From: Myxococcales bacterium
GTDB lineage: Bacteria; Myxococcota_A; Bradymonadia; REDH01
Direction: 5' to 3'
Assembly (NCBI GenBank): GCA_020633625.1
Contig: JACKDJ010000012.1
Span: 48,490 to 112,489, forward strand
Length of the DNA: 64,000 bases
The notes under the pieces are model-generated. The model made no database searches. It was not told the origin of the DNA and saw only the letters and a program-made list of their open reading frames with translations. Position 1 is the first letter of the stretch. Every line of letters starts with the position of its first letter. Shown here piece by piece: positions 37,025-46,666 of this stretch. The position numbers and the translations under genes are program-made.

Positions 37025-39442
37025 GTGAGCACAAAGCGCAAGCGAATCCCGCCGGTCGGCCAACTCCGGCAGAGCCAGGTCGTCACGACGTTCGGGCCCG
37101 GCGCGATGGTCGATCTGCCAGAACACGCGGTGCTGATCGGCGGACTCGACGACTGGCACGGCGATCGAAAGCAGATCAGCGAGGAGCGGCTCGAGGAGCG
37201 CGTGGCTGAGCTGTTGAACGCCGACCGTGTCAAGCTGTTCGCGCCGCCCGTCGACGATGGCGAGCCCAACTCCCCGAGCGCAAACATCCCGGCGATCCAG
37301 TTCCCGGCGTGGTTCTTGGGGCAGGTCTACGCCACCTACACAGACGAGACCGGCCGCGAGTATCGGACGCGTCCGATGGTGCGCTGGAGCCAGCTACGCA
37401 AGGGGCGATACTACGACGAAGAACGCAAGCTGCGGCAGGTGGTGCCGGTGCGCTTCGTCCGCGCCTGCGTCCGCGGCCACCTGTCCGACGTGGACTGGTA
37501 TGCGTTCGTGCACCGCGACTTCGAGTCCCCACAAGTGGGCCAGCTCTGGTTCGACGAGGGCGGCGCGGGCCACGACTTCCGCGACATCTATGTGCGCCTC
37601 GCGACGACCGCGACGGCACACGGGGTGCGTAGGCCGCTCTCGGACGCGACGGTCCCCGACGGCATGCAGCTCGGCATGTGCAACGGCAAACAGCCGTGGC
37701 TCGGGCCCAGCGTGAAGGAGCCGTGCGACAAGCCATCGCGGCTGCTCAACCGGTCGGCGAGCAACGCGTACTTCGCACAAAAGTTGGGTGTTATCTCCAT
37801 CCCCGACCTCGACGCGCCGCTGCAGCTGGCGGTGGACCGCGTGTACGAAGACTTCCTGCGGTTCGCGGAGGGCCCCCACGACATCGCGCACGACCGGAAG
37901 AAGGACAAGGTCTTCTACGCGCTCGAGGGGCACAGCGACGATGCTGTTTGGGCCGAGGTGCAGCGGCGCAAGAAGGGACCGGGGCGCAAGGAGCGCAAGG
38001 GCATCAAGCAGGCCGAGATCGAGACGCTCCTCGCGGCGCCCTTCACTGTCGGAGAAGATCACCCCGACGGGGACTACTACGCCAGAGCGCGCGACCCAGG
38101 CAGAATCCCAGACGTCCTGCGCGACCGCATCACGGGCGTTGTGCTGGTTCACAAGCTGCGAGAGGTCGTCGCCCAAGTCGGGTTCACGCGCTTCGAGGCA
38201 GCCATGCCCGACGTGGACGGCGAGCTGTCGCTCCGCGTCGAGCTCGCGCCCTTGTCTCGACAGCCGAGCTGGGTGCCGGCGAACGAGAACCGGGGCGAGG
38301 GCGTGTTCGTCGCATTCTCGGACCAGGCGATCGCCAACTGGCTCGACGAGCAGAAGAACCCCGGCATCGCCAGACGCAAGGAAGAGCTGCTGGCCGGCTT
38401 CGACGCATGGAAGCAACGCAAGGGCATCGAGGGCGCGACCTTTCCGGGACTGCCCTACATCATGCTCCACTCGCTGGCGCACCTGCTCATCACCGCCGTC
38501 GCGCTCGAGTGCGGATACTCCGCGAGCGCGATCCGCGAGAGGGTGTACGCCGGTGACTCCGGCCACGGGATCCTGCTCTACACCGGCGGCGCCGGCACCG
38601 AGGGCACGCTGGGTGGGCTCGTGGAGGTGGGACGACACATCGAGCGGCACCTCGCGCAGGCGCTGGAGATGGGCCGGCTGTGCTCCAATGACCCCGTCTG
38701 TGCGCAGCACGACCCGACGAACCCCTACGAGGAGCGCTTTCTACACGGCGCCGCGTGTCACGGCTGCCTGCTCGTGGCCGAGACGAGCTGCGAGCGCCGC
38801 AACGAGCTCCTCGACCGGTCGCTGGTCGTGCCGACCGTGGGCACGCCCGACGCCGCGTTCTTCCCGGATGTGGACGTGATCCGGGATGCTCTGCTCGGGC
38901 GTACCGCCGGGGCAGACGTGGGGAAGCACGTCGGACCGGCGCCTATCGCACCCGCACCCGCGGGACCACCTCCGGCGATGGAGGTCGAGCGAACGGCGTC
39001 CGGCACCGTCGCGGCCCCAGCACCACCACCCGACGTCCGACCGCTCTCGGACGCGCCTCCGCTGCCGGTGGCGAGGACGCTCGCCGAGTTGGCTGGGGTG
39101 GACGTTGGTTCGAGCGGCGAGTTCCTGCTGGTCGTGGACGCCGCCGACGCACCCGACAGGCGCAGTGCGACGTATCGGTGCGAGCCGCTCGCGGAGTCAC
39201 CGGCCGACATACGCGAGGGCACCCTGGTCTTGGTCGTGCACGAGGCGCTGACGCGCGGAAGCCGGCGCTTGGGCGCCGGTGTGGGGAAGTGGATCCGGCG
39301 CACGATGGTGGACGCGAAGACCGGTGAGCCGCGCGAGAAGATCGTGCTGCGTGGGCCGATACCCCCGCCGGAGCTCGACGTGTCGTCGGACGAGCTGGCC
39401 GCGATGCGAGGCCTCGCCCGCCTTACGCGCATCGAGGGCTGA
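37025..39442 (+). CDS. drmB: DISARM core protein DrmB (DUF1998)
   Basis: 805-aa DUF1998 protein, the partner of DrmA. GTG start at 37025. The N-terminus PVGQLRQSQVVTTFGPGAMVDLP is the hallmark of the family; further on are FVRACVRGHLSDVDW, and the DUF1998 region with LPYIMLHSLAHLLITAVALE and GDSGHGILLYTGGAGTEGTLGGLV. Cys pairs NDPVCAQH and HGACHGCLL-like spacing near residues 555-590 suggest a zinc site. A Pro/Ala-rich linker (APAPAGPPPAMEVE) precedes the C-terminal region. Its stop is 2 nt before the next gene. Confidence 0.93.
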   Translation: MSTKRKRIPPVGQLRQSQVVTTFGPGAMVDLPEHAVLIGGLDDWHGDRKQISEERLEERVAELLNADRVKLFAPPVDDGEPNSPSANIPAIQFPAWFLGQVYATYTDETGREYRTRPMVRWSQLRKGRYYDEERKLRQVVPVRFVRACVRGHLSDVDWYAFVHRDFESPQVGQLWFDEGGAGHDFRDIYVRLATTATAHGVRRPLSDATVPDGMQLGMCNGKQPWLGPSVKEPCDKPSRLLNRSASNAYFAQKLGVISIPDLDAPLQLAVDRVYEDFLRFAEGPHDIAHDRKKDKVFYALEGHSDDAVWAEVQRRKKGPGRKERKGIKQAEIETLLAAPFTVGEDHPDGDYYARARDPGRIPDVLRDRITGVVLVHKLREVVAQVGFTRFEAAMPDVDGELSLRVELAPLSRQPSWVPANENRGEGVFVAFSDQAIANWLDEQKNPGIARRKEELLAGFDAWKQRKGIEGATFPGLPYIMLHSLAHLLITAVALECGYSASAIRERVYAGDSGHGILLYTGGAGTEGTLGGLVEVGRHIERHLAQALEMGRLCSNDPVCAQHDPTNPYEERFLHGAACHGCLLVAETSCERRNELLDRSLVVPTVGTPDAAFFPDVDVIRDALLGRTAGADVGKHVGPAPIAPAPAGPPPAMEVERTASGTVAAPAPPPDVRPLSDAPPLPVARTLAELAGVDVGSSGEFLLVVDAADAPDRRSATYRCEPLAESPADIREGTLVLVVHEALTRGSRRLGAGVGKWIRRTMVDAKTGEPREKIVLRGPIPPPELDVSSDELAAMRGLARLTRIEG

Positions 39443-39443
39443 G

Positions 39444-41117
39444 ATGGCGCGGCTGATCCCACCGGTGCGAGAGCTGAGGGATATCGAGAACGTGGGTGAG
39501 CGCGTCGTCGCCGAGGCGCTCCTCGAGCAGCTGCCGGACGACGTCGTCGTGTACCACAGCTATCCGTGGCTGCGCCTAGAGCGGCATTCGCGCACCGACG
39601 CCGAGTACCTGCAGCCGGGTGAAGCGGACTTCGTGATCGTCGACCCCCGTTGGGGCCTGCTGGTGCTCGAGGTGAAGGGAAGCGAGATCGAGTACGAGCC
39701 GGGAACACACGAGTGGCGACAAAAGAATCGCGGCGGCCGGAGCTGGCACTCGATCGAACCGTTCCGGCAGGCCGAACGAAACAAACACGCGATCGTCGAC
39801 CGGCTCGAGGCGCACCGCGTGTTCAAGGGCTCTCCTCCGTTCACGACAGGACACGCGGTCGTGTTCACCGAGGCACGGCTCGAGGGCCGGCTGCCTGCAG
39901 ATATCGACACCGCGATCGTGCTCGACGCGGCCTCGATTCGGATCATGAAGCGCTCCGTCGACCGCGCCTTCGAGCGCTGGTGTCGGGTTCAGAACCCGCG
40001 GCCGCTGACCGATGAGCTGCGCGGCGCGATCCTCGAGTCGTTGAGCCCTATCTTCCGGCTCGTGCCGGTGCTGTGGCGAACGCTCGACCACCAGGAAGAG
40101 CGCCTGCATCGCATGACCCAGAATCAGGAGCTGATCCTCCAGATGCTGCACAGCACCCCCCGGGCGGCGATCGAAGGCGTGGCTGGCTCCGGCAAGACAC
40201 TTCTCGCCGTCGCGCAGGCGCAGCGGCTGGCGCGCGAGGGCAAGCGGACGCTCCTTTGTTGCTACAACCGCCCGTTAGCGGAGTGGATCGCGCGGAACCT
40301 CCCAGAGTCCTACCGGTCGCAGATCGACGTGCAGACCTTCCACGGGCTCTGCCTGCGTTTCTGCACGCTCGCCGGCCTGCCCTTCGCGGGGAAGGGCGGA
40401 CCGGACTTCTGGACGTACGAGGCGCCGGAAGCGTTGATGAGCGCGGCCGACGTGGTGGCCAACGAGCACGGCTACGACGCGATCGTGGTCGACGAGGCGC
40501 AAGACTTCGCCGACTTCTGGTGGATGGCCCTCGAGAAGCTCTACCGCGACGACGTCGAACCCAAGCCGCTGACGGTGTTTCTCGACCCGAGGCAGTGCAT
40601 CTACCAGGAGCGCCCGCTGCTGCCCGCCGACGTCGCAGGGCCATACCACCTGCCGACGAACTGCCGAAACACGCGTCGGATCGCCGGCTACTGCGCCGAG
40701 AACCTCGGCTTCGAGGCGGTGGTGCACCCCGACGCGCCCGAAGGCGCTGACCCACAGCTGTCGAAGGCGGCCGATCTCGCCGCCGTCATCGAGCACACAC
40801 GGCGCGTCGTGCAGAACTGGTGCCTGGAGGAGCGTGGCGGTCTGAGCCCAGCCCAAGTCGCGATCTTGACGCCGTGGGACAATCACGGCGAGTGGCCGGA
40901 GCGCTTCGGAAACCTGAAGCTGGTGCGCGACTTCGACGCCTGGAGCGCCGGCGCCGGTGTGCTGCTGGCCACCCACCGGCGCTTCAAGGGCCTGGAGGCC
41001 GACGCGCTAGTGCTCGCGGGCGTCCCCGAGCCAGGCAGCACGAGATACTACTCCGCGGCCGACCACTACGTGGCGAGCTCGCGAGCCAAGCACCTGCTCG
41101 AAGTGGTGCGCCTGTGA
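39444..41117 (+). CDS. NERD-domain nuclease fused to UvrD-like SF1 helicase
   Basis: 557 aa from the ATG at 39444, 2 nt after drmB. Residues about 10-130 match the NERD (nuclease-related) domain: EADFVIVDPRWGLLVLEVKG carries the D...ExK residues of the PD-(D/E)XK fold. Residues about 240-557 are an SF1 helicase: IEGVAGSGKTLLAVAQAQRL, VVDEAQDFADFWW, LDPRQCIYQ, LPTNCRNTRRIAGYC and RRFKGLEADALVLAGV. The stop overlaps the drmC start (GTGA at 41114). It is not part of the described DISARM core, yet it lies between drmB and drmC with no gap, so it is likely a functional accessory that cuts or unwinds DNA. Confidence 0.88.
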   Translation: MARLIPPVRELRDIENVGERVVAEALLEQLPDDVVVYHSYPWLRLERHSRTDAEYLQPGEADFVIVDPRWGLLVLEVKGSEIEYEPGTHEWRQKNRGGRSWHSIEPFRQAERNKHAIVDRLEAHRVFKGSPPFTTGHAVVFTEARLEGRLPADIDTAIVLDAASIRIMKRSVDRAFERWCRVQNPRPLTDELRGAILESLSPIFRLVPVLWRTLDHQEERLHRMTQNQELILQMLHSTPRAAIEGVAGSGKTLLAVAQAQRLAREGKRTLLCCYNRPLAEWIARNLPESYRSQIDVQTFHGLCLRFCTLAGLPFAGKGGPDFWTYEAPEALMSAADVVANEHGYDAIVVDEAQDFADFWWMALEKLYRDDVEPKPLTVFLDPRQCIYQERPLLPADVAGPYHLPTNCRNTRRIAGYCAENLGFEAVVHPDAPEGADPQLSKAADLAAVIEHTRRVVQNWCLEERGGLSPAQVAILTPWDNHGEWPERFGNLKLVRDFDAWSAGAGVLLATHRRFKGLEADALVLAGVPEPGSTRYYSAADHYVASSRAKHLLEVVRL

Positions 41118-41911
41118 GCGCGCTGCTTGGCTTGAGTAGGCCGTCCATGCTCGCGCTGGCCGACGCGCTGGAGGCGGGGCGCATCCTCTCGTACACCGAG
41201 CGCACGCTCCACAAGTACGCGCCCGCGGAGTCTCTGCCGAGCGTGGTCGCGGCGCTGGACCAGCTCTCCAGGGCGCGAGCCACGCCGATCCACATCGCGG
41301 CGACCCTTCGCCTGCTCGCGACGGAGCGCGAGAACGCGCAGGCGATCGCCGATCGTGTCGAGCTGGTGTGGTCCGGCCTAGAGGTCGTCGCGGGCGAGAG
41401 CCGCGACACGGCCGTCGTGGTCCAGGAGCTGTTCCGCCAAGCCAGGACGAGTGTGCTGATCGCCAGCTATGCAATCGACACCCACGAACGGGCCGAGGTG
41501 CTGTTCGGGTCGCTCGCCGCGCGTATGGACGCCGAGCCCGAACTGTCGGTGGTGTGCTGTCTCAACATCAAGCGGGACCACGGCGACAAGACGCAGTCGT
41601 CCGCGCTCGTACAAGCGTTCTCCGCCACGTTCCGCGACAAGATCTGGCCGGGCAAGCGCTTGCCGCGTGTGTACTACGACCCGCGCGCGCTGAGCACAGA
41701 GCCGGGGCCCAAAGCGTGCCTGCATGCCAAGTGCATCGTGATCGATGTGGAGCGCTCGTTCGTGACATCGGCCAACTTTACGGAGGCTGCGCACGCGCGG
41801 AACATCGAGGCCGGCGCCGTCATCCTCGACCCGGCGATCTCGCGCGGGCTGCGTTCGCAGTTCGACTCGTTGATCGAGCGGGGGGAGTTGGTGCGGTTGC
41901 CCGGGACATAG
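41114..41911 (+). CDS. drmC: DISARM phospholipase D-like nuclease DrmC
   Basis: 265 aa from GTG at 41114. One PLD-type HxK motif, LHAKCIVIDVERSFVTSANFTEA cut here as HAKCIVID then SFVTSANFT (about 203-222); one such motif means an active site formed by two chains. The first half is helical (SMLALADALEAGRILSYTE). DrmC is the third core DISARM gene; in the characterised Bacillus system it is not essential for protection. A 63-nt gap separates it from the McrB-like gene. Confidence 0.9.
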   Translation: MSALLGLSRPSMLALADALEAGRILSYTERTLHKYAPAESLPSVVAALDQLSRARATPIHIAATLRLLATERENAQAIADRVELVWSGLEVVAGESRDTAVVVQELFRQARTSVLIASYAIDTHERAEVLFGSLAARMDAEPELSVVCCLNIKRDHGDKTQSSALVQAFSATFRDKIWPGKRLPRVYYDPRALSTEPGPKACLHAKCIVIDVERSFVTSANFTEAAHARNIEAGAVILDPAISRGLRSQFDSLIERGELVRLPGT

Positions 41912-41974
41912 GCACCCTTGAAGCGTCGGCACCAGTCGAGGGAGACTCGGCTGGCGCGAGACTGGGAGAATAGG

Positions 41975-44269
41975 ATGGCAGATACACTCAGCGACGAACG
42001 TCTACGCGAGCTCTACTCCGCGTACCCCGCAGCCGAGGACTGGTGCGACTCGATGCTGCGAGCGATCGAGGCCTTTCATGCCCAGAGCCCCGAGCAGCAG
42101 CGTACGAGGGCAGCCCAGGAGGGGCTCTGGCGCATTCGGGGCGTCGCCAGCGTCGGGATTGGGAGCGGCGTCCCCGTTACGGAGGTGTTCGACGACGAGG
42201 CGGTCGTCGAGCGCATCTTGGGGCTGCCGGCGCTCGCGGCCGCCACTCGCGCGGACGCGCTGCCTGAACGGCTCCAAGCGGAGTTCGACGACCTCGTCGA
42301 GATGGTGGTGCAACGCACGGGGCGAAACCGGCCGGTAGCGCTGCTCGGGCGAGTGTTCGTCGTGATGCTGCCGGACCACCTCAATACGGTCTTCAACTAC
42401 AAGGCAAACCGCAATCTCGGGCGCCTGTTGGTGCCAGATCCGCCGGCGGGGCTGATCGCCGTCCGAGTGGCCGTGCGGCGGCGGCTTCGCACGGTTCTCG
42501 GGGCCGAGGCGGACTTGGCCGAGAGCGTGCGACGCATCGCGTTCTGCTGGTGGCTGGCAGACCAGCCGGCCGAGGAGCTGAGGGCGGGCGGTGCCCGACC
42601 CGTCGCCGCGAGCCCGATCGCCGCGACCGTCAACGACGATCAGCTCGCGGAGCTCCAGCTGTGGGGATTCACCAAGCAGCTCAAGGGCTGGCCGAGCGTG
42701 AGCGGATACGTCGAGACCTACCGCTCCGCGGTGCGGGCCACGTATGGCGGTGCCTCGCGGGAGGAGGTCGCCGAAGCCCTGGCTGAGCTGCCCGAGCTGG
42801 ACGGCACAGGGGCGAGGAGCCTCCGCAACATCGTCGACCGCGTGAGGCGACTCGGGTTCCTCGAGAATCGGGGCGGCATCTTGTGGCCGACTGAGGATGG
42901 GGAGGAGCTGGTCGAGGTGGACCCGCCGGTCGGTCTCACCGAGAGGCTGCTCGTACGAGTGTACGGGATGGCGCAGATGCTCCGGCTCGTGTCGGCGGGT
43001 CCGGTGCATCCAAACGAGGCGTTCGACCAACTCTGTGAGCAATACCCTGCTTGGACCACGAGCATGGCCCCGAGCTCGCTGGCGTCGTGGTCCATGCACC
43101 TCGGGCTCATCGAGCGCGACGAGACCAGGAAGTTGGTGCTCTCGGACTACGGTCGACTCTGGCACGCGCGGCTGCCGGCGCTGCTCCCGACCGCGCCGCC
43201 CGACTACTTCGACGTCCTGCAAGCGGACGACGACGGCCCGGCCGTGGACCCAGTGGATCCGGGGTCCGACGCCGACGTGTCGGTGAAGGCTGTTCGCGAC
43301 GCGATCCGAGCCGATCCCAAGCTCGCCGACTTCGTCCTCGACGACGCGCAGCTCGGGGCCCTGCACGCCGCGTGGCACGGCAACCCACGCAAGCGCTTCG
43401 TCATCTTCTCCGGGCTGTCGGGGACAGGAAAGACGGCGCTCCTGCGGCACTACGCCCACGCGTACTGCGGCCTCGCCAAGCTGAATCCGGCGGACCACAT
43501 CGCGATGGTCGCGGTGTCGCCCGACTGGCGGGATCCGACCGGTCTGCTCGGCTACTTCAACGCCCTACACGCTGACCCGACCTACCAGGCGGAGGCGACC
43601 ACGAGGCTCCTCGTTCGCGCGGCGCAGAACCCGGACCTGCCATACTTCTTGATCCTCGACGAGATGAACCTCGCGCGCGTCGAACGCTACCTCGCGCCCC
43701 TGCTCTCTGCGATGGAGACCGGGGAGCCCATCCACCTGCATGCGCACGAACAACCGGTCAACGGCGTGCCGCCTCGAGTCCGTTGGCCCGCCCGCCTCTT
43801 CATCGGCGGGACTGTCAACATGGACGAGTCGACGCACGGGTTCAGCGACAAGGTGCTGGACCGCGCGTTCACGCTCGAGTTCTGGGAGGTCGCGCTTGGG
43901 GACTACTTCGACCGCCGCGCCAAGGCGGGCACCAACCGCCACCACGCCGCCGAGTCCCTTCTGATCGAGCTGCACGATCTGCTGCGTCCGATCCGTCGCC
44001 ACTCCGGATACAGAGCGGCAAACGAGGTGCTCCTCTTCGTGGAGCGCGCCGCGCAGGACGGGATGATCGGTGAGACCGCGGCCCTCGACCAGGCCGTGTT
44101 CTCCAAGATACTACCGCGGCTGCGCGGCACGGACCTCGACGGGCTCGAGGGAACTCTCGGCGCGCTGGCCAAGTTGCTGGGTGCGCGGTCTCTTGCGCGA
44201 TCGGAGTCAAAGGTCCGGGGTATGCTGGAGGCGCTCACCCGGACCGGAGTCACCAAGTTCTTCGCGTGA
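41975..44269 (+). CDS. McrB-like AAA+ motor protein
   Basis: 764 aa from ATG 41975; a longer frame to 41918 lacks a ribosome site. Residues 1-250 are an unfamiliar N-terminal domain; 265-440 seem to hold two winged-helix-like segments (SLRNIVDRVRRLGFLENRGG, APSSLASWSMHLGLIERDE). The AAA+ core: Walker A FSGLSGTGKTALLRHYA (about 478-494), Walker B LILDEMNLARVERYLAPLL (about 558), the McrB signature GTVNMDESTHGFSDKVLDRA (about 610-630). McrB uses GTP to drive McrC on modified DNA; nucleotide choice cannot be read here. Overlaps the next gene by ATGA (44266). Confidence 0.88.
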   Translation: MADTLSDERLRELYSAYPAAEDWCDSMLRAIEAFHAQSPEQQRTRAAQEGLWRIRGVASVGIGSGVPVTEVFDDEAVVERILGLPALAAATRADALPERLQAEFDDLVEMVVQRTGRNRPVALLGRVFVVMLPDHLNTVFNYKANRNLGRLLVPDPPAGLIAVRVAVRRRLRTVLGAEADLAESVRRIAFCWWLADQPAEELRAGGARPVAASPIAATVNDDQLAELQLWGFTKQLKGWPSVSGYVETYRSAVRATYGGASREEVAEALAELPELDGTGARSLRNIVDRVRRLGFLENRGGILWPTEDGEELVEVDPPVGLTERLLVRVYGMAQMLRLVSAGPVHPNEAFDQLCEQYPAWTTSMAPSSLASWSMHLGLIERDETRKLVLSDYGRLWHARLPALLPTAPPDYFDVLQADDDGPAVDPVDPGSDADVSVKAVRDAIRADPKLADFVLDDAQLGALHAAWHGNPRKRFVIFSGLSGTGKTALLRHYAHAYCGLAKLNPADHIAMVAVSPDWRDPTGLLGYFNALHADPTYQAEATTRLLVRAAQNPDLPYFLILDEMNLARVERYLAPLLSAMETGEPIHLHAHEQPVNGVPPRVRWPARLFIGGTVNMDESTHGFSDKVLDRAFTLEFWEVALGDYFDRRAKAGTNRHHAAESLLIELHDLLRPIRRHSGYRAANEVLLFVERAAQDGMIGETAALDQAVFSKILPRLRGTDLDGLEGTLGALAKLLGARSLARSESKVRGMLEALTRTGVTKFFA

Positions 44270-46095
44270 TGGCGGCCCTGAAGTCACCGGCCGCTTCGGA
44301 AGCGCGGCTCGTATGCGCGCAGGGACTCCAACTCGATCGCGACGCGGCCGGCGTGTGGCGGTTGTTTGAGAACACCGCCGCCTGGCTAGAGATTGCGGCA
44401 GCAGAGCCGGATGCCGTCGCGGCGTGGAACGGCATCGAGATCGAGCGCGACGTGTCGTCGCGCGGAAGTGCACGTTGGCGCCTCCCCCACGGGCTGTGGG
44501 CAGGCGACGCGTCGATCCGTGTCTACGACGCAGGCTCCGTGCTCGAGATACCGGTGCACGTTCGCGCCGACCCGGCGAAGCTAGAACACGCCGCATGGAC
44601 GGCCATGCTCCGTGAACTCGAGACCTGGATCTCGGCGCTCACGGTTGGTGGCGCGGTGGCCGGTCACGGCGGCGTGTCTCAGCAAGGGGCCGCTGCGCCA
44701 CTCATCGCAGAAGCACTCGTCCCGCTCGTCCCAGAGATCGTTTCGGCGATCGAAGGCGTCCACGCGTCTCCGAGACGGCTGGAAGCCACGCGGCTCGAGG
44801 AGGCTCTCATGAGCAGGGCCCCAAGGATCGACGCGGAGACCACCGTGTGGCTGAGTCGGCATCCCAAGGTGATCCCTTGGACGAAGCCTTGGCTGATCGA
44901 CGCTGCCGAGGGCGCAGAGCCAGCGGTCCCCGTCCGGCGTTCGGTCGACCTCTTTGACCACCCGGCGAACCGGTGGCTTCGGTGGGCGACGGGGCGCGCC
45001 GCCCGCCTGCTGTGGAGCGTCGCCAGTCTCCTGCGAAGGAGCGACGAGAAGACATCGACGTGGGCCGCGGAGCGCGCCGACCGTTGCGCGGCGGCCGCCG
45101 AGGCGCTCGCGGGCGTGGTGCGGCGCACGTTCCTCCGAGACCTCTCACCGGCGCCTTCTTCGGACGCGGCGCTGCTGGTGATGACGGATGACCCTCGGTA
45201 CGCACGGCTCGCGGGTCTTCTGCGGCCGTTCATGGCGCCGCGCTTCTCCATCGACGCGGCGCGTCCGGTCGGGCTGAAGCCGACATACGAGCTCTACGAG
45301 CTTTGGTGCTTCCTGTCGGTCTATCGCGCGATCCGCCGCTCGCTCGGGGCGCAGACGGCTCACGGCGCCGCAGAGTGGAGCTGGACGAGCAAGGGCCTGC
45401 AGAATCTCCTGGGACTGACGGGCACCGGAGCCGGAGCCCAGTTCGCGGCGCGGCGCGGAAACGAGTCGCTGAACATCGAGTTCAACCCGACGTTCCAGGG
45501 CTACACCGAGAGAGTCAAACACGAGTCGCGCCGCTGGTCGCTGTCTGGCCAGCGGCGGCCGGACATCGTCGTCACGTGGTCAAACGGGCAGGACGCCGGC
45601 TGGCTCGCGCTCGACGCCAAGTACCGTGTGAGCCATCGGGCCCTGGCCGACGCGTTCACCTCGGTCCACGTCTACCGGGATGCCCTACGGGACGAGGACT
45701 TCGGCGGCGCCCCGCTGGGCGTATGGTTGCTGTCGCCAGCGGTAGCCACCGGCTCGGAGGCCTGGTTCGAGCCGTCGTACTGGAGCGAGCATCGTTGCGG
45801 GGCGGTGATGCTCACGCCCGGTCGGCCGGCGCCGGGGTTTATCGCGGGACTGGTAGAGTGTGACCCATCAGCGAAGCCTGGGGTGACTTCGTGGTCTTTG
45901 GCGCGATCCTCGCTTGGGCACCCATCTCAGCGAGGAGACGATGGCAGGACGGAAGATCGAGGACGAGGCGACGGCGCGACGCTGTCTGGCACAGGCGGCG
46001 GCGAGTGGGCTTCCGAAGGCCGCGTGGGCAGCACAGGGTGGCTGGGACGCGCGGTCGCTGCACCTGTGGTCGGTCAATCTGTCGCGGAAGCGTGA
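44266..46095 (+). CDS. DUF2357/McrC-like PD-(D/E)XK nuclease with an IS66-derived C-terminal tail
   Basis: 609 aa as read. N-terminal DUF2357-type region (ENTAAWLEIAAAEPDAVAAW, WLSRHPKVIPW, VDLFDHPANRWLRWA) and a nuclease domain near the C-terminus: RRPDIVVTW (about 430) and WLALDAKYRVSH (about 447-455), the D...DxK pattern. It should cut DNA when driven by the McrB-like protein, to which it is coupled by ATGA. The normal reading ends at FIAGLVE; then an IS66 element interrupts at 45859/45860. The last 78 residues come from the element in this frame. The nuclease core is intact, so activity might remain. Confidence 0.85.
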   Translation: MMAALKSPAASEARLVCAQGLQLDRDAAGVWRLFENTAAWLEIAAAEPDAVAAWNGIEIERDVSSRGSARWRLPHGLWAGDASIRVYDAGSVLEIPVHVRADPAKLEHAAWTAMLRELETWISALTVGGAVAGHGGVSQQGAAAPLIAEALVPLVPEIVSAIEGVHASPRRLEATRLEEALMSRAPRIDAETTVWLSRHPKVIPWTKPWLIDAAEGAEPAVPVRRSVDLFDHPANRWLRWATGRAARLLWSVASLLRRSDEKTSTWAAERADRCAAAAEALAGVVRRTFLRDLSPAPSSDAALLVMTDDPRYARLAGLLRPFMAPRFSIDAARPVGLKPTYELYELWCFLSVYRAIRRSLGAQTAHGAAEWSWTSKGLQNLLGLTGTGAGAQFAARRGNESLNIEFNPTFQGYTERVKHESRRWSLSGQRRPDIVVTWSNGQDAGWLALDAKYRVSHRALADAFTSVHVYRDALRDEDFGGAPLGVWLLSPAVATGSEAWFEPSYWSEHRCGAVMLTPGRPAPGFIAGLVECDPSAKPGVTSWSLARSSLGHPSQRGDDGRTEDRGRGDGATLSGTGGGEWASEGRVGSTGWLGRAVAAPVVGQSVAEA

Positions 46096-46267
46096 CACGG
46101 GCGCCTCTTCGCCGCCTCGTCGGTTCGTCGAGGTGGTCTCGGATTCGCGGTCCGCGGCGACGGATCCAGCGTATCGAGTTCATGTTGGGCGGTGGGTGCT
46201 CGAGGTCGGGGACGACTTCCGGCCGGAGACTTTGAAAGCGCTGGTGGCCGCGCTCTCGCAGTGCTGA
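45941..46267 (+). CDS. tnpA: IS66 accessory protein TnpA
   Basis: 108 aa from ATG 45941, which has GAGGAG just before; the frame also has an ATG at 45914. Contains the helix-turn-helix-like ARRCLAQAAASGLPKAAWAAQ and the end FRPETLKALVAALSQC usual for this small protein, required for IS66 transposition together with TnpB and TnpC. Overlaps tnpB by 7 nt. Confidence 0.85.
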   Translation: MAGRKIEDEATARRCLAQAAASGLPKAAWAAQGGWDARSLHLWSVNLSRKRDTGASSPPRRFVEVVSDSRSAATDPAYRVHVGRWVLEVGDDFRPETLKALVAALSQC

Positions 46268-46653
46268 GTCCGCCTCCGAGCGTGCGGGTGTTCCTCGCGG
46301 TGCAACCGGTCGACATGCGGGGCTCGTTCGACGCGCTCGCCGGATCGGCGCGCGGTCTGGGCCTGGACCCCGTGGACGGTCACCTGTACGTCTTCACAAA
46401 CAAACGCCGGCGGATCGTCCGGGCGCTGTGGTTCGACGGTTCGGGCTGGTGCATCCTGAGCAAGCGACTCGAGCGGGGCTCGTTCCAGTGGCCGGAGCTC
46501 GTCGAGGGGGTGGCGCGCGTCTCGGTCAGCCCGGCTGTGCTCGCGTCGCTGCTGGCTGGCTTCGACTTCACGACGCCGCGGAAGCGATGGTACCGGCGGG
46601 CGGGCGGGACGCGGTCGACGATCGAGACGATCGACATCGCCGAAGGAGCGTGA
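46261..46653 (+). CDS. tnpB: IS66 accessory protein TnpB
   Basis: 130 aa from GTG 46261. Family signatures VFLAVQPVDMRGSFDALA, LDPVDGHLYVFTNKRRRIVRALWFDGSGWCI and KRLERGSFQWP (IS66 Orf2 family). Exact biochemical role unknown; needed for transposition. Confidence 0.93.
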   Translation: MLSPPPSVRVFLAVQPVDMRGSFDALAGSARGLGLDPVDGHLYVFTNKRRRIVRALWFDGSGWCILSKRLERGSFQWPELVEGVARVSVSPAVLASLLAGFDFTTPRKRWYRRAGGTRSTIETIDIAEGA

Positions 46654-46666
46654 TCTACAGTGCTCG

